From positions 1-44,284 of IMG/VR virus record IMGVR_UViG_3300017726_000012: a stretch of DNA of 44,284 nt; one strand, given 5' to 3'. How positions within the stretch are numbered: position 1 is the stretch's first letter; every line of letters starts with the position of its first letter. Positions 1 through 7,812 of this stretch are shown here, piece by piece. The translations under genes and the position numbers were made by a program. This DNA is from a virus. The notes under the pieces are model-generated. The model was not told the origin of the DNA and ran no database searches. It saw only the letters and a list, made by a program, of their open reading frames with translations.

Positions 1-206
1 GAACCCTTTTTAATATTCTCAAGATGATTTTTCCAATCACCACTTGTTTTATTAACAATGTTTCCAGTGTGGGTAACAAGACTGGGCGCTGAAGGTGGGA
101 TATGCCAGTCAGGATTTTCTTGAATGAATTTTTCGATTTCACTCCAAGAACAAAATCTTTCTTCTCGTTCTTCGGTATTTTTATTTTCTATGATGTATGT
201 TGGCAT
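1..206 (-). CDS. FmdB-like small phage protein, 3' part cut by window edge
   Basis: The protein starts MPTYIIENKNTEE and runs off the left edge after 68 residues. The opening (MPTY, a short beta hairpin, then a helix like EIEKFIQENP and a proline-rich APS segment) matches the FmdB-like small proteins of T4-like marine phages. The zinc-ribbon cysteines of bacterial FmdB are absent; only one Cys is visible. A GGAGATA ribosome site lies just upstream of the ATG. It is the last visible gene of the left minus-strand group. The function is unknown. Confidence 0.6.
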   Translation of the reverse strand, partial: MPTYIIENKNTEEREERFCSWSEIEKFIQENPDWHIPPSAPSLVTHTGNIVNKTSGDWKNHLENIKKG

Positions 207-220
207 ATTATCTCCAGTAA

Positions 221-247
221 CGTTGGGAGTGACCTGCACCCCCAACG
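221..247 (-). other. Intergenic hairpin
   Basis: CGTTGGG and CCCAACG form a perfect 7-bp inverted repeat around a 13-nt loop, in the 61-bp gap between two minus-strand genes. No T-run follows in the transcribed direction, so this is more likely an mRNA processing or stability hairpin than a terminator. It lies just upstream of the ribosome site of the FmdB-like gene and could affect its translation. Confidence 0.4.
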
Positions 248-267
248 AGATACCTGACCACCTACCT

Positions 268-435
268 TTATGCTAGAAGTGAATTTTCGTATTCTGCAAT
301 AGATTGATTAAGAAATTCTTTTTTCACCAATAACTTATGAGCAAGGTCTGTGCGGCCTTTCTTCCGCAGGCGGTGAATATAGTTATCGAGTTCTCTACTG
401 TCGTTCTTCAATCTCTCTATTTGGTTTCTTGGCAT
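268..435 (-). CDS. Small conserved-type phage protein, 55 aa
   Basis: The frame opens with ATG after a strong AAGGAG site. It encodes a charged, helical 55-residue protein (start MPRNQIERLKND, end ENSLLA). The segment RLRKKGRTDLAHKLLVKKEF looks like a helical hairpin. No enzyme motif, signal peptide or membrane segment is seen. It belongs to the left minus-strand group of small early genes. The good ribosome site and clean spacing support a real gene; the function is unknown. Confidence 0.6.
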   Translation of the reverse strand: MPRNQIERLKNDSRELDNYIHRLRKKGRTDLAHKLLVKKEFLNQSIAEYENSLLA

Positions 436-478
436 AGACGCTCCTTGTTGTTAGAGTTAAAAGAACATAACGAAAATA

Positions 479-898
479 TTAAGATTTTAGCAGATTAGGA
501 AACGCCTCCTCTACTATCTTCTTAGTCAAACCTTTGAAGGGTGCTTTCTTTTGCACCATATTGAGAATAATGAGTGCATCCTCTGGATGAACACTTTCCA
601 AAAGTTGAATGAACTTATTCTCTCGTTTATAACTTGTGATGGAGTCGCCTTTCATACCTTTTACAAACCAACCGAACTCTAAGTGTTGTCTCCTTAGACT
701 GTTTGGGGTGCTTTCGGGGCGACTTGGCGTGTATGGTGGTTTACCGGCTGGTAAACTCCATTCAATAGATTTATCATATGCCCCTCGACAAACGTCTCGC
801 AGGGCTGGGATACTGTTTTTCTTCAAGAACTCTATCTTGTCTTTTCTTGTTTTCTGTTCAGAAAACTTTTGAAGTATTTCAAATACATCAAGTTCCAT
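479..898 (-). CDS. Conserved phage protein of unknown function (DUF6433-like)
   Basis: This 139-aa protein contains helical flanks and a central segment with ALRDVCRGAYD and WSLPAGKPPYTPS. That layout is familiar from a family of T4-like cyanophage and pelagiphage proteins that I recall as DUF6433; the family number is from memory. The C-terminus has a helix-rich part with KAPFKGLTKKIVEEAFP. AGAGG precedes the ATG. No catalytic motif is visible. It sits among small early genes on the same strand. Confidence 0.65.
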   Translation of the reverse strand: MELDVFEILQKFSEQKTRKDKIEFLKKNSIPALRDVCRGAYDKSIEWSLPAGKPPYTPSRPESTPNSLRRQHLEFGWFVKGMKGDSITSYKRENKFIQLLESVHPEDALIILNMVQKKAPFKGLTKKIVEEAFPNLLKS

Positions 899-933
899 AA
901 TAACCTCTTAATAGTATATAGTGTTTTAGGTAT

Positions 934-1113
934 TTAGACTTTGTAATAGTCGTTAAATTCTTCTAACATTTGTTCATATTCATTCACAAGAAACTGATAT
1001 GTCGCAACGCTCTCAAGGTTTTTCTCCTTTTGAGCTTTTGCGAGGTCATCTTCTGCGTCTCTGAGAAATTTGATAATTTGTTTTTGTCTCAACTGAGCCT
1101 CTTTGTTTATCAT
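934..1113 (-). CDS. Small helical phage protein, 59 aa
   Basis: The reading frame starts with ATGATAAAC. The ATG overlaps the TGA of the upstream gene (ATGA), so translation is probably coupled. The product is almost entirely helical and charged (start MINKEAQLRQKQIIKFL) and probably forms a short coiled coil. No known domain was recognised. Confidence 0.6.
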   Translation of the reverse strand: MINKEAQLRQKQIIKFLRDAEDDLAKAQKEKNLESVATYQFLVNEYEQMLEEFNDYYKV

Positions 1114-1538
1114 GCGGCTAACTTCTCCTCTCCTGTGTATATATAACCTTTATCAAACTTACCGACATTAACGTTTACATAGTATGCGATATCAAAGTAG
1201 TCAGTCATGATATCGGTCTTGTCATACCACTCACCCCGACTCGTTACACCTTTCATGGCGGCAACCAACTCATTCAAAAAGTCAGCAGTCACTCCACTAT
1301 AGAACTTATCAACGTGGTATGTATTGACTTGACTGTGCATATTGCCATCAGTAGCAGGGTAGTAAATATTGTCACCCCGATAGTCAACACCTCTAAAGTC
1401 CAAAGGCCCTTGTTGTAGAGTCACAACCAAAGAACTATAGTTGTTAATACTAATAGAACCTTTCATACCATACTTCTTGAGAACCGCCTTAATGCCAGGC
1501 GCCAACTCTTTTTTCATCTCTTGTGTTACATAAGCCAT
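1110..1538 (-). CDS. LPD29-like phage protein
   Basis: This 142-aa protein begins MAYVTQEMKKELAPGIKAVL, followed by KYGMKGSISINNYSSLVV and, later, DIMTDYFDIAYYVNVNVG. The pattern (helix, beta strand with a serine-rich turn, C-terminal tyrosine-rich strand) matches the LPD29 large-polyvalent-protein-associated domain and similar small proteins of T4-like phages. Its biochemical role is not known. The ATG has an AAAAGGAGAG ribosome site. A sigma70 promoter at 1569-1597 lies directly upstream, so the gene can be expressed early. Confidence 0.65.
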   Translation of the reverse strand: MAYVTQEMKKELAPGIKAVLKKYGMKGSISINNYSSLVVTLQQGPLDFRGVDYRGDNIYYPATDGNMHSQVNTYHVDKFYSGVTADFLNELVAAMKGVTSRGEWYDKTDIMTDYFDIAYYVNVNVGKFDKGYIYTGEEKLAA

Positions 1539-1568
1539 AGTTTCTCTCCTTTTCTCAACTATAATATT

Positions 1569-1597
1569 ATATTACCAAATCTAACAGAGTTTGTCAA
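1569..1597 (-). promoter_or_regulatory. Sigma70-type early promoter
   Basis: On the minus strand TTGACA (1592-1597) and TAATAT (1569-1574) are separated by exactly 17 bp, with TGG before the -10. The -35 box contains the TGA stop codon of the upstream gene (1594-1764). It should drive the 1110-1538 gene and those after it. Confidence 0.75.
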
Positions 1598-1764
1598 GCA
1601 AAATCTTTTTTAGGTCTTTTCAACCATTCAGTAAGAATTTGTCTTGATTCTGTTTTAGTCAATTCAAAGACCTCTTGAATAACAGGGGCTGCACCAAACA
1701 TATTGATACTACCATCGTCACGCAAATTATCCAAGAAGTCAAAGATTCCATCATTTTCATTCAT
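1594..1764 (-). CDS. Small conserved-type phage protein, 56 aa
   Basis: The 56-residue protein reads MNENDGIFDFLDNLRD, then INMFGAAPVIQEVFEL and SRQILTEWLKR. The C-terminal half resembles a small helix-turn-helix-like helical unit. The ribosome site AGGAAAGGA precedes the ATG. The gene lies directly after the 1781-2074 gene on the same strand, and its stop codon is part of the next promoter's -35 box. Similar small proteins occur in T4-like marine phages (from memory). The function is unknown. Confidence 0.6.
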   Translation of the reverse strand: MNENDGIFDFLDNLRDDGSINMFGAAPVIQEVFELTKTESRQILTEWLKRPKKDFA

Positions 1765-1780
1765 AACTATTTCCTTTCCT

Positions 1781-2074
1781 TTAGTAAAGGTCTACACCAA
1801 GTTCGTTAACAAGAATGCCAGCGACAGTCTCACGGTCAACAGTGTCACCACCGCCCCACTTATGCTTACGATATTCAGTAGGGTCAATGTCACTCAAGTC
1901 AACAAAGAACTCTTCCCGATTACTCATCAAGTAGATGTTGGTTGCTTCCCGAATCTGTGCTTTAGTAGCAAAGTCCCGTTGGGCATACATCTGACCTTCA
2001 CCATAAAACTTTGCACAGTAATCAACAAACCCATCATACTCAGTCTTAGTGATTTCCATAATTTCGACACTCAT
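1781..2074 (-). CDS. Small acidic phage protein of unknown function
   Basis: The start was placed at MSVEIMEITKTEYDG because the AGGAC site lies in front of it and the promoter at 2107-2135 would lie inside any longer version. The 97-aa product is acidic. It has an N-terminal helix with YCAKFYGEG and a C-terminal DTVDRETVAGILVNELGVDL segment. No motif was recognised. It is the first gene behind a near-consensus promoter, so it is probably among the earliest expressed. Confidence 0.6.
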   Translation of the reverse strand: MSVEIMEITKTEYDGFVDYCAKFYGEGQMYAQRDFATKAQIREATNIYLMSNREEFFVDLSDIDPTEYRKHKWGGGDTVDRETVAGILVNELGVDLY

Positions 2075-2106
2075 TTTTGAAGTCCTTTCTCTCAACTTAC
2101 ATATAC

Positions 2107-2135
2107 ATAATACGACACAAATCACAATTTGTCAA
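2107..2135 (-). promoter_or_regulatory. Near-consensus sigma70 promoter (leftward)
   Basis: The minus strand reads TTGACA (2130-2135), 17 bp, TATTAT (2107-2112). It faces left toward the 1781-2074 gene and forms a divergent promoter region with the rightward promoter at 2189-2217. Confidence 0.8.
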
Positions 2136-2188
2136 GTATTATTTTCAAAATAAGTCAAAATAAATTTCATTTTTTTCATAGAAAGCTG

Positions 2189-2217
2189 TTGACATTATCT
2201 GCCAGGCCTGATAACTT
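2189..2217 (+). promoter_or_regulatory. Sigma70-type promoter (rightward)
   Basis: TTGACA (2189-2194), a 17-bp spacer ending in TGA, and TAACTT (2212-2217). The -10 is weaker than the others in the window but has the same extended TGn element. It is placed to transcribe the metallopeptidase-like gene at 2243 and the following overlapping genes. Confidence 0.65.
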
Positions 2218-2242
2218 AATAGTATAGTCGAAAGGAATGATT

Positions 2243-2710
2243 ATGAAAGTTGACATTTTTGTTGAAGATGATTTTGCGAAGGAGAACAATCTCGTTGATT
2301 ATATCAATGCTGTTGCCTATGAGTTAGGACTTTATGGTGAGGGTAGTTTTGATACAACGATTTGTTTTGAGTTCAATAAAAAACTTGATGCAGATGCAGG
2401 TGGCTTCTGTTATGGTGACTCTGAAGAAATTGATATCGAAATTGCAACTCATATTCAAGGTGAACCACTTGATATTGGACAAATCAAAATCAATATCGCA
2501 CACGAAATGATTCATGCTCAACAGATTATGAGTGGTCGGTTACAAGACCACGGCATTAAGATACTTGATGGATGTCTTGTCAAAGTTGCAGAGTGGGATG
2601 GTGAGTGTTACACCAATACTAAATATGATGACCAGCCTTGGGAAATCGATGCGTATGCTCGTGAGAGTTTAGTTGCGATTAATGCTGAAGGGATGATGAA
2701 TGCCGCATAG
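2243..2710 (+). CDS. Metallopeptidase-like phage protein (HEMIH motif)
   Basis: The 155-aa protein has a HExxH-type motif, AHEMIHAQQIMSG, in the middle, preceded by an acidic beta-rich half. The motif suggests a zinc metallopeptidase or a relative that keeps the fold. A further conserved-looking segment, QPWEIDAYARESL, resembles the third-ligand helix (WExxA) of similar small phage proteins. The ATG at 2243 was preferred to one two codons upstream because AAAGGA is then well spaced. Its end overlaps the start of a second metallopeptidase-like gene. The substrate is unknown. Confidence 0.65.
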   Translation: MKVDIFVEDDFAKENNLVDYINAVAYELGLYGEGSFDTTICFEFNKKLDADAGGFCYGDSEEIDIEIATHIQGEPLDIGQIKINIAHEMIHAQQIMSGRLQDHGIKILDGCLVKVAEWDGECYTNTKYDDQPWEIDAYARESLVAINAEGMMNAA

Positions 2711-3287
2711 TGCTGAATATCAAGAGTATCTTTTGAAACATAGAGATAAACAAAATAAAGGTTTGAATGGTCGGGACTCTGAACAGTCTAAGACCTACCA
2801 AGCAGAATTTGTTTTTCAGAAAAAATATGGCAAAATCAAAAACTTCGAGACTGTCGAGGAAGCACAGAAACGTGCAAAACAAATCTATGCATCTAAGAAG
2901 TGGCAAAAGGTTTGGAAACTAGAAGGTCGCAAGACTGCCACAATAAAAAAACCCACAATTGTTCTCAAAGAACGCAACTCAGGTAAAGGTTTTGCAGGTT
3001 GGACTGATGGTTGGGGAATAATCCTAGACAGTAAAGCAGGGTTAGACGAATACGTTCTGTTGCATGAGTTGGCACATTGCTTGGGTCACATGCATCATGG
3101 TCGTTCTTTCCGCCGTGCGTTGTTAGAACTAGTCGGTGCATTCATTGGTGTAGATGCCAAGAAGATGTTGAAAAAAGAGTTCACCAAACGCAAACTCAAA
3201 TGCGGAGCAGAAAGTAAACCATTGTCATACGAGAAATGGTTGGAATCGAAGAAAAAAATGGAGAGGATTCGTGGCAGAAAAAAATAA
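2700..3287 (+). CDS. Putative zinc metallohydrolase (TIGR04338-like)
   Basis: The 195-aa protein carries LLHELAHCLGHMHHGRSF, an HExxH plus downstream H-G motif typical of small SprT/wss1-like metalloproteins and of the TIGR04338 family. The N-terminal 70 residues are charged and may bind a partner or DNA. The C-terminal tail is rich in Lys and Arg. It overlaps the upstream HEMIH protein by 11 nt, and the following membrane protein gene overlaps its 3' end. Phage members are usually of unknown substrate. Confidence 0.7.
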   Translation: MPHSAEYQEYLLKHRDKQNKGLNGRDSEQSKTYQAEFVFQKKYGKIKNFETVEEAQKRAKQIYASKKWQKVWKLEGRKTATIKKPTIVLKERNSGKGFAGWTDGWGIILDSKAGLDEYVLLHELAHCLGHMHHGRSFRRALLELVGAFIGVDAKKMLKKEFTKRKLKCGAESKPLSYEKWLESKKKMERIRGRKK

Positions 3288-3546
3288 CACAAATCTAATC
3301 GAGAAGGTAACACCCTCATATACTATTGATTGGTATGTCAAATGGGCAGCGACAGCCTTTATTATTGCAGGTGTTATTTGTAGGTCAGCAGGCCCTGAGT
3401 ATGCACTCTATGACCTTATCTTTGGTGTGGTTGGAACTGCACTATGGGGATGGGTGTCTATGATTTGGCAAGACCGAGCCCTGATTATTTTAAACACAAC
3501 GATGTTTATCATTCTAGTCGTTGGATTACTGAAAGCAATAGCATGA
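3271..3546 (+). CDS. Small three-helix membrane protein (DUF6552-like)
   Basis: The start is probably GTG at 3271, with GAGAGG upstream. The product has three hydrophobic stretches (AATAFIIAGVI, LIFGVVGTALWGW, LIILNTTMFIILVVGLL). A short charged loop, IWQDRALI, sits between the second and third. It resembles small membrane proteins of T4-like marine phages that I recall as DUF6552; the number is from memory. Its stop codon overlaps the ATG of the exonuclease gene (ATGA), suggesting coupling. Confidence 0.6.
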   Translation: MAEKNNTNLIEKVTPSYTIDWYVKWAATAFIIAGVICRSAGPEYALYDLIFGVVGTALWGWVSMIWQDRALIILNTTMFIILVVGLLKAIA

Positions 3547-4223
3547 CCTTTATACATGAACAAACAGAACTCACTGAAATGGAAACCATTAATGTTGATG
3601 GTGGTCGTAAGTATGTGACACCCGAAGGAGTCAACCTTCCTTCTATCACGACAGTCTTATCCATTCTAAGTCGTGCAGGTATCGCCGCATGGCGTAAACG
3701 TGTCGGTGAAGAGGAAGCCAATCGTATCTCTCATCGTGCATCATCACGAGGCACAAAGGTTCATGAAATCATCGAGAAGTATATTGACAATGACCCGAAC
3801 TTCAAAGATGGATATACACCTGATATCATTGAGTCGTTTCTTGTTATGAAACCAACTCTTGATGAACGTATTGGAAAAGTATATGCACAGGAAGCCCCAC
3901 TTTATTCTACACATCTAGGTCTTGCTGGTCGTGTTGACTGCGTTGCAGAGTTTGATGGTAAGTTATCTATCATTGACTTCAAGACAAGTCGTAAACGTAA
4001 AACACCCTCAATGATTAAGAACTACTTCATGCAAGAGTCTGGTTATGCAATCATGTGGGAAGAACGCACAGATATGCCTATCACTCAGTTGGTTACAATT
4101 ATCTCTGTTGATGGTATGGATGAACCTCAAGTCTTTATCGAACATCGTGATAATTGGGTCAATAGTCTCAAAGATACCATTGAACAATACAATAAAGAAA
4201 ATAACACTTCCGTTTTATTATAA
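3543..4223 (+). CDS. PD-(D/E)XK exonuclease (MGME1/RecB-like)
   Basis: The 226-aa protein has the RecB-type nuclease core. It shows HEIIEKY in the first helix, GLAGRVDCVAEFDGKL with the catalytic Asp, then IIDFKTSRK with the D-x-K residues, and a downstream Q-x-x-GYA helix. This is the arrangement seen in MGME1-like single-strand exonucleases of T4-like phages, which probably act in recombination or DNA processing. The ATG overlaps the upstream TGA. The TAA stop lies inside the late promoter TATAAATA, so the gene ends the early block. Confidence 0.75.
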   Translation: MTFIHEQTELTEMETINVDGGRKYVTPEGVNLPSITTVLSILSRAGIAAWRKRVGEEEANRISHRASSRGTKVHEIIEKYIDNDPNFKDGYTPDIIESFLVMKPTLDERIGKVYAQEAPLYSTHLGLAGRVDCVAEFDGKLSIIDFKTSRKRKTPSMIKNYFMQESGYAIMWEERTDMPITQLVTIISVDGMDEPQVFIEHRDNWVNSLKDTIEQYNKENNTSVLL

Positions 4224-4226
4224 ATA
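4219..4226 (+). promoter_or_regulatory. T4-type late promoter TATAAATA
   Basis: The exact late consensus TATAAATA lies across the stop codon of the exonuclease gene (TAA 4221-4223). It sits 37 bp upstream of the first gene of the long plus-strand late block. The expected start site is about 6 nt downstream of the box. Confidence 0.8.
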
Positions 4227-4262
4227 GTGTTATAATACACTTTTGTAACAAATGGGATATCG

Positions 4263-5573
4263 ATGAAATCTTTTAATCACTACTTAGTCGAAGACTTTGA
4301 ACTCGCTGGAGATGTGTTTTCAGGATTTGAGTATACTCAGAAATCTGCAAGTGAGAAATCGAGAATAGAATTTCGTGTTACGTCTGATGACCGTGAAACT
4401 GACCGAGATGAGATTCTTCGTAGACTGAAGAATGCAGGTATTAGTGCTGAAAAAAGAGAAACAAGCGCATCTTCGGTTGACCCTATTTACGGAGAACATG
4501 AAGGTCGTAAATTTATAATTCTCGTAAAACCCAAAAAGGGCGGCATGGGAGAATCTACACTCAATGCAAGCATCACCGAACTCTTTCCCTGTATTATGTT
4601 TGAACGTCAAATCAAACCGACAGGTATGTCTGACAAAGACATTGACAAATTAATGGAAAGATTACTCTCAGTTGATACTCGCAAACTTAAATGTGTAGGT
4701 GCTAAAGACCAAGCGGCCGCAAAAGATACATTACAGAGAGCAGACTCATCATCCAAATATTTCGAAAAGATGAAGGCTGCAATTTCGATTTACAACTATT
4801 TGATTGATGAAAATAAAGATAAACCAATACGAAGAGTGTATTGGGGATATCGAGCAAAACCAAAAGGTGTCCCACAAAATCATCCAGGCGATATGTTTAT
4901 TGAATATCAAGATGGAAAGATGCTTGGTGCATCACTCAAGTCTGGTGGTAAGAAAACCAAAGAACCTCAACTCAACACTTATCATTATACTGTATTTGTG
5001 AACGAGAGAAGTGGCCCTTCTTTTAATGACGCTAAAGGTAAAGAGGCCCTTCGAAAAAAAGTATATGATAAGGTTTATTCAAAGATACCTGATTTTCCTA
5101 AGTATGGTAATCACGATGGTGGCAAAGGCGGCCGTCACCCTGATAAAACAAAAGCAATCGCAACCATCAATAAACTTCCGACCAAAGAACAAAACAAACT
5201 CTATGATGAATATCTGGAGATTGTTCGTCAGGGATTGGTTGAAAGATTTAATCAGAACAAAGATGCGACTTTGAACTATATCAAAGAGGCAATACTTCGA
5301 GATGCACCTGATGTTCCGACTATTGTTATTAAAGCAATAGAGAAGAGTGGAACATATGAAGAGATAACAGACAAAGACCAACTCGGAGTATTTCTACCAC
5401 AGGTTAGATTTGTGAAGTCATATTCATCTCGGAGTTCGAAACAGAACTGGTTTATTGAATTGAGGTCGGGAGACGAGAAGGTAACGCTTGCAATGTCGGT
5501 TCGTTCGAGTTCAGGTGGTAAACTTAAACAATGGAGTTTGAAAACACTTTATAATGGATTAAAAGTTGGTTAG
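4263..5573 (+). CDS. Late phage protein with capsid-targeting-like N-terminus, possible nuclease fold
   Basis: The first ten residues, MKSFNHYLVE, align position by position with the T4 capsid-targeting sequence MKTYQEFIAE, including the L/I-x-E that T4 gp21 protease cuts. The 436-aa body is unrecognised. Residues near HPGDMFIEYQDGKML followed by GASLKSGGKK are compatible with a PD-(D/E)XK-type core (D, E, then K), but this is weak. It is the first gene after a late promoter, so a virion or internal head protein is likely. Confidence is high for the gene and low for its activity. Confidence 0.7.
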   Translation: MKSFNHYLVEDFELAGDVFSGFEYTQKSASEKSRIEFRVTSDDRETDRDEILRRLKNAGISAEKRETSASSVDPIYGEHEGRKFIILVKPKKGGMGESTLNASITELFPCIMFERQIKPTGMSDKDIDKLMERLLSVDTRKLKCVGAKDQAAAKDTLQRADSSSKYFEKMKAAISIYNYLIDENKDKPIRRVYWGYRAKPKGVPQNHPGDMFIEYQDGKMLGASLKSGGKKTKEPQLNTYHYTVFVNERSGPSFNDAKGKEALRKKVYDKVYSKIPDFPKYGNHDGGKGGRHPDKTKAIATINKLPTKEQNKLYDEYLEIVRQGLVERFNQNKDATLNYIKEAILRDAPDVPTIVIKAIEKSGTYEEITDKDQLGVFLPQVRFVKSYSSRSSKQNWFIELRSGDEKVTLAMSVRSSSGGKLKQWSLKTLYNGLKVG

Positions 5574-6153
5574 TGAAGTATTATACTTTGATGATGTTTT
5601 AGATGTTTGTTTGATACCGAAAAATTGTTCGTCATCACTCAAGATTATGTGGTCACATCTAAATGGCATTGAGAGTAAACAAGTTACCTCAAACTGGTAT
5701 GACTTGACTTTACAAAATTCTATGGTCTCAAATGAGTTTCGGAATGTAAAAAGAATAACGATAAAGAGAGACCCGATAAAAAGATATTTAAGTGCAGTGA
5801 ATTTTTCAATAAACTTTTATGGTTTTATGAAAGCAAGATATAATGAAAAAGTTCCAGATTGGACTAAATGGGAAATAGGAAAGATTATAAATGGTGGAAA
5901 ATACTGGCCTTTAAGACCAGAGTTTCGTTCTCAATATGAATGTGGGGGTGACCTAAGTCAGTATGATAAGGTATTTGATTTTGAAAACTTTGAGGAATGT
6001 GTGACATTTATTGAGAATGAGATTGATTGTGAACTTGATAGAGTAAAGGCTACAATATCAAAATCGATTTGGAAAGAGAAAGATTTATCACTCAAGATGA
6101 TAGATGATATAAGAAAAATATATAAAGAAGATTACGACAATGGTTGGTTTTAG
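5566..6153 (+). CDS. Sulfotransferase family 2-like protein
   Basis: The 195-aa protein shows IPKNCSSSLKIMW near the start, the 5'-phosphosulfate-binding loop. KRDPIKRYLSAV follows about 55 residues later and is the 3'-phosphate-binding motif of PAPS-dependent sulfotransferases. It would move sulfate from PAPS to an unknown acceptor, perhaps a glycan or lipid. The likely start is TTG at 5566, overlapping the previous stop by 8 nt. It lies between two genes with capsid-targeting-like starts but has none itself. The protein is short compared with most family members. Confidence 0.65.
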   Translation: MVSEVLYFDDVLDVCLIPKNCSSSLKIMWSHLNGIESKQVTSNWYDLTLQNSMVSNEFRNVKRITIKRDPIKRYLSAVNFSINFYGFMKARYNEKVPDWTKWEIGKIINGGKYWPLRPEFRSQYECGGDLSQYDKVFDFENFEECVTFIENEIDCELDRVKATISKSIWKEKDLSLKMIDDIRKIYKEDYDNGWF

Positions 6154-7360
6154 AAATTATATAACAGAACAGAAGAACACTCACATGACCCATATCGAGG
6201 ATAAGGTTCTCTATGGTGGTGTGAATGGAACACGACAGGCAATCAATGCATTGCGTGAGTTGCGTGATATGTTAGGTGGTCAGTCTAAAAGTAAACTATC
6301 TACCAAGTGGGATGGTGCGCCTGCAATCTTTTGTGGTCAAGACCCTCGTGATGGTGAGTTCTTTGTCGCAAAGAAAGGTATCTTTGCTAAGAATCCAAAG
6401 GTCTATAAAACCAATGCAGAGATTGATGCAGATATGTCTGGTGACCTTGCAGATAAGATGAAGGCTGCGTTGAAGTATCTACCAGACCTTAATATCAAGG
6501 GTGTTATTCAAGGAGACTTCTTGTTCTCAAAAGGAGACGTTGAGACGAAGAAAATCGATGGACAGAAATACACAACCTTTCACCCCAATACAATTATCTA
6601 TGCTGTTCCATACGAACAGGCAGATACCATACGCAAAGCACAGATTGGTATTGTTTGGCACACAACCTATACAGGTAAAGACTTCGAGTCGATGAAAGCA
6701 AAGTATGGTGTTGATGTATCTAAGTTCAAGTCATCTAAGAATGTTTACTCAGCAGATGCGATGTTGCGTGATGTCGGTGGTGCGACTATGGATGACAAAG
6801 AGACTGCCGAAGTTACCAAGAACCTGTCAACGGCTGGTAAGATATTCAATAAGATTGCAGGTTCGACACTGCGTGAACTAGAGAACAATCAAGAACTTGC
6901 ACAACTCATCGAACAATACAACAATACATATGTGCGTGAAGGACAGATGATACCTGATAGTCGTAGACATGTCACAGGTCTTATCAAATGGATTGAGAAT
7001 AAGTTCGCAAAAGAGATAGAAAAACGAAAGAGTGAGAAGGGTAAAGCGACTCAACAAAAGAAATTAGACGATATTCTCACCTTTTTTTCAAACAAGAACA
7101 AGAAGTCTCTCGTCAATATGTTTGAACTACAGAAAAATATTGTATTAGCAAAATTAAAACTTATAAATAAACTTAATAGTATACAAAACTATGACGCTTT
7201 TGTAAAAACCAAAACTGGTTACAAGACTACAGGTGCGGAAGGTTTTGTTGCGATTGACAAATTAGGTGGTGATGCGGTCAAGTTGGTTGACCGCCTTGAA
7301 TTTTCGTATAACAACTTCAGTCCTGATGTGCTGAAGGGATGGGATAAACCAAAGAGGTAG
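6140..7360 (+). CDS. KxDG nucleotidyltransferase (DNA/RNA ligase-like, DUF6267-like), capsid-targeting-like N-terminus
   Basis: The 406-aa protein contains STKWDGAPAIFCG, the KxDG adenylation motif of ATP-dependent DNA/RNA ligases. It is followed by VIQGDFLF (motif III-like) and EGFVAIDK (motif IV-like). It resembles a widespread T4-like marine phage family that I recall as DUF6267, usually left without a function. The start MVGFRNYITE has the same F-x-x-Y-I-x-E spacing as the T4 capsid-targeting peptide. Its ATG overlaps the end of the sulfotransferase gene. A nick-sealing or end-modifying enzyme carried in the virion is possible but inferred. Confidence 0.7.
   Translation: MVGFRNYITEQKNTHMTHIEDKVLYGGVNGTRQAINALRELRDMLGGQSKSKLSTKWDGAPAIFCGQDPRDGEFFVAKKGIFAKNPKVYKTNAEIDADMSGDLADKMKAALKYLPDLNIKGVIQGDFLFSKGDVETKKIDGQKYTTFHPNTIIYAVPYEQADTIRKAQIGIVWHTTYTGKDFESMKAKYGVDVSKFKSSKNVYSADAMLRDVGGATMDDKETAEVTKNLSTAGKIFNKIAGSTLRELENNQELAQLIEQYNNTYVREGQMIPDSRRHVTGLIKWIENKFAKEIEKRKSEKGKATQQKKLDDILTFFSNKNKKSLVNMFELQKNIVLAKLKLINKLNSIQNYDAFVKTKTGYKTTGAEGFVAIDKLGGDAVKLVDRLEFSYNNFSPDVLKGWDKPKR
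7162..7169 (+). promoter_or_regulatory. Possible internal late promoter TATAAATA
   Basis: An exact TATAAATA lies inside the ligase-like gene, about 200 bp upstream of the basic protein gene at 7366. It may boost the downstream late genes, but a chance match in AT-rich coding DNA is possible. Confidence 0.35.
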
Positions 7361-7365
7361 ACCAA

Positions 7366-7812
7366 ATGCCAAAACCATTAGGTTTTAAAGATTTTCTTAC
7401 CGTTGACTACACTGAAACAGGTGATGGTCAGTTAGCATACAATGCCAAAAGACGTAAACGTGATGATGGTGAAGGCCCTTATGAGGCACTCACTGTGCAA
7501 CAACGCATGGCAAAATCTCGTCAGATGAAAAAGATGAAAGCAAAAATTGCTCTTGGTCGTAAGAGAGCAGAGAGAAAAGTTGCATCTGTTGATGTTCTCA
7601 AGAAAAGAGCTGCCAAACAAGCAAGGAACTTCTTTGCTAAGAAAATAACAAAGGGTCAAGATAAGAGTGACCTTGGATTAGCACGAAGAACAGATATTGA
7701 GAAACGTCTAGATAAGATGAAACCAAAGATTGATAAACTTGCGAGGAAGATGCTTCCGAAGATTCGTAAGAAAGAGATTGAAAAGAAAAAAGGCGGCGGT
7801 AGTGGTAATTAA
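7366..7812 (+). CDS. Highly basic late phage protein, probable head-associated
   Basis: The 148-aa protein is extremely rich in Lys and Arg (QQRMAKSRQMKKMKAKIALG, then KKRAAKQARNFFAKK) and ends KKKGGGSGN. Similar basic proteins are common in marine T4-like phages near virion genes. A DNA-condensing or internal-head role, like the basic T4 internal proteins, is inferred. The N-terminus GFKDFLTV resembles the F-x-x-F-L motif of its neighbours but lacks the Glu. It sits 5 nt after the ligase-like gene and overlaps the next gene. Confidence 0.65.
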   Translation: MPKPLGFKDFLTVDYTETGDGQLAYNAKRRKRDDGEGPYEALTVQQRMAKSRQMKKMKAKIALGRKRAERKVASVDVLKKRAAKQARNFFAKKITKGQDKSDLGLARRTDIEKRLDKMKPKIDKLARKMLPKIRKKEIEKKKGGGSGN

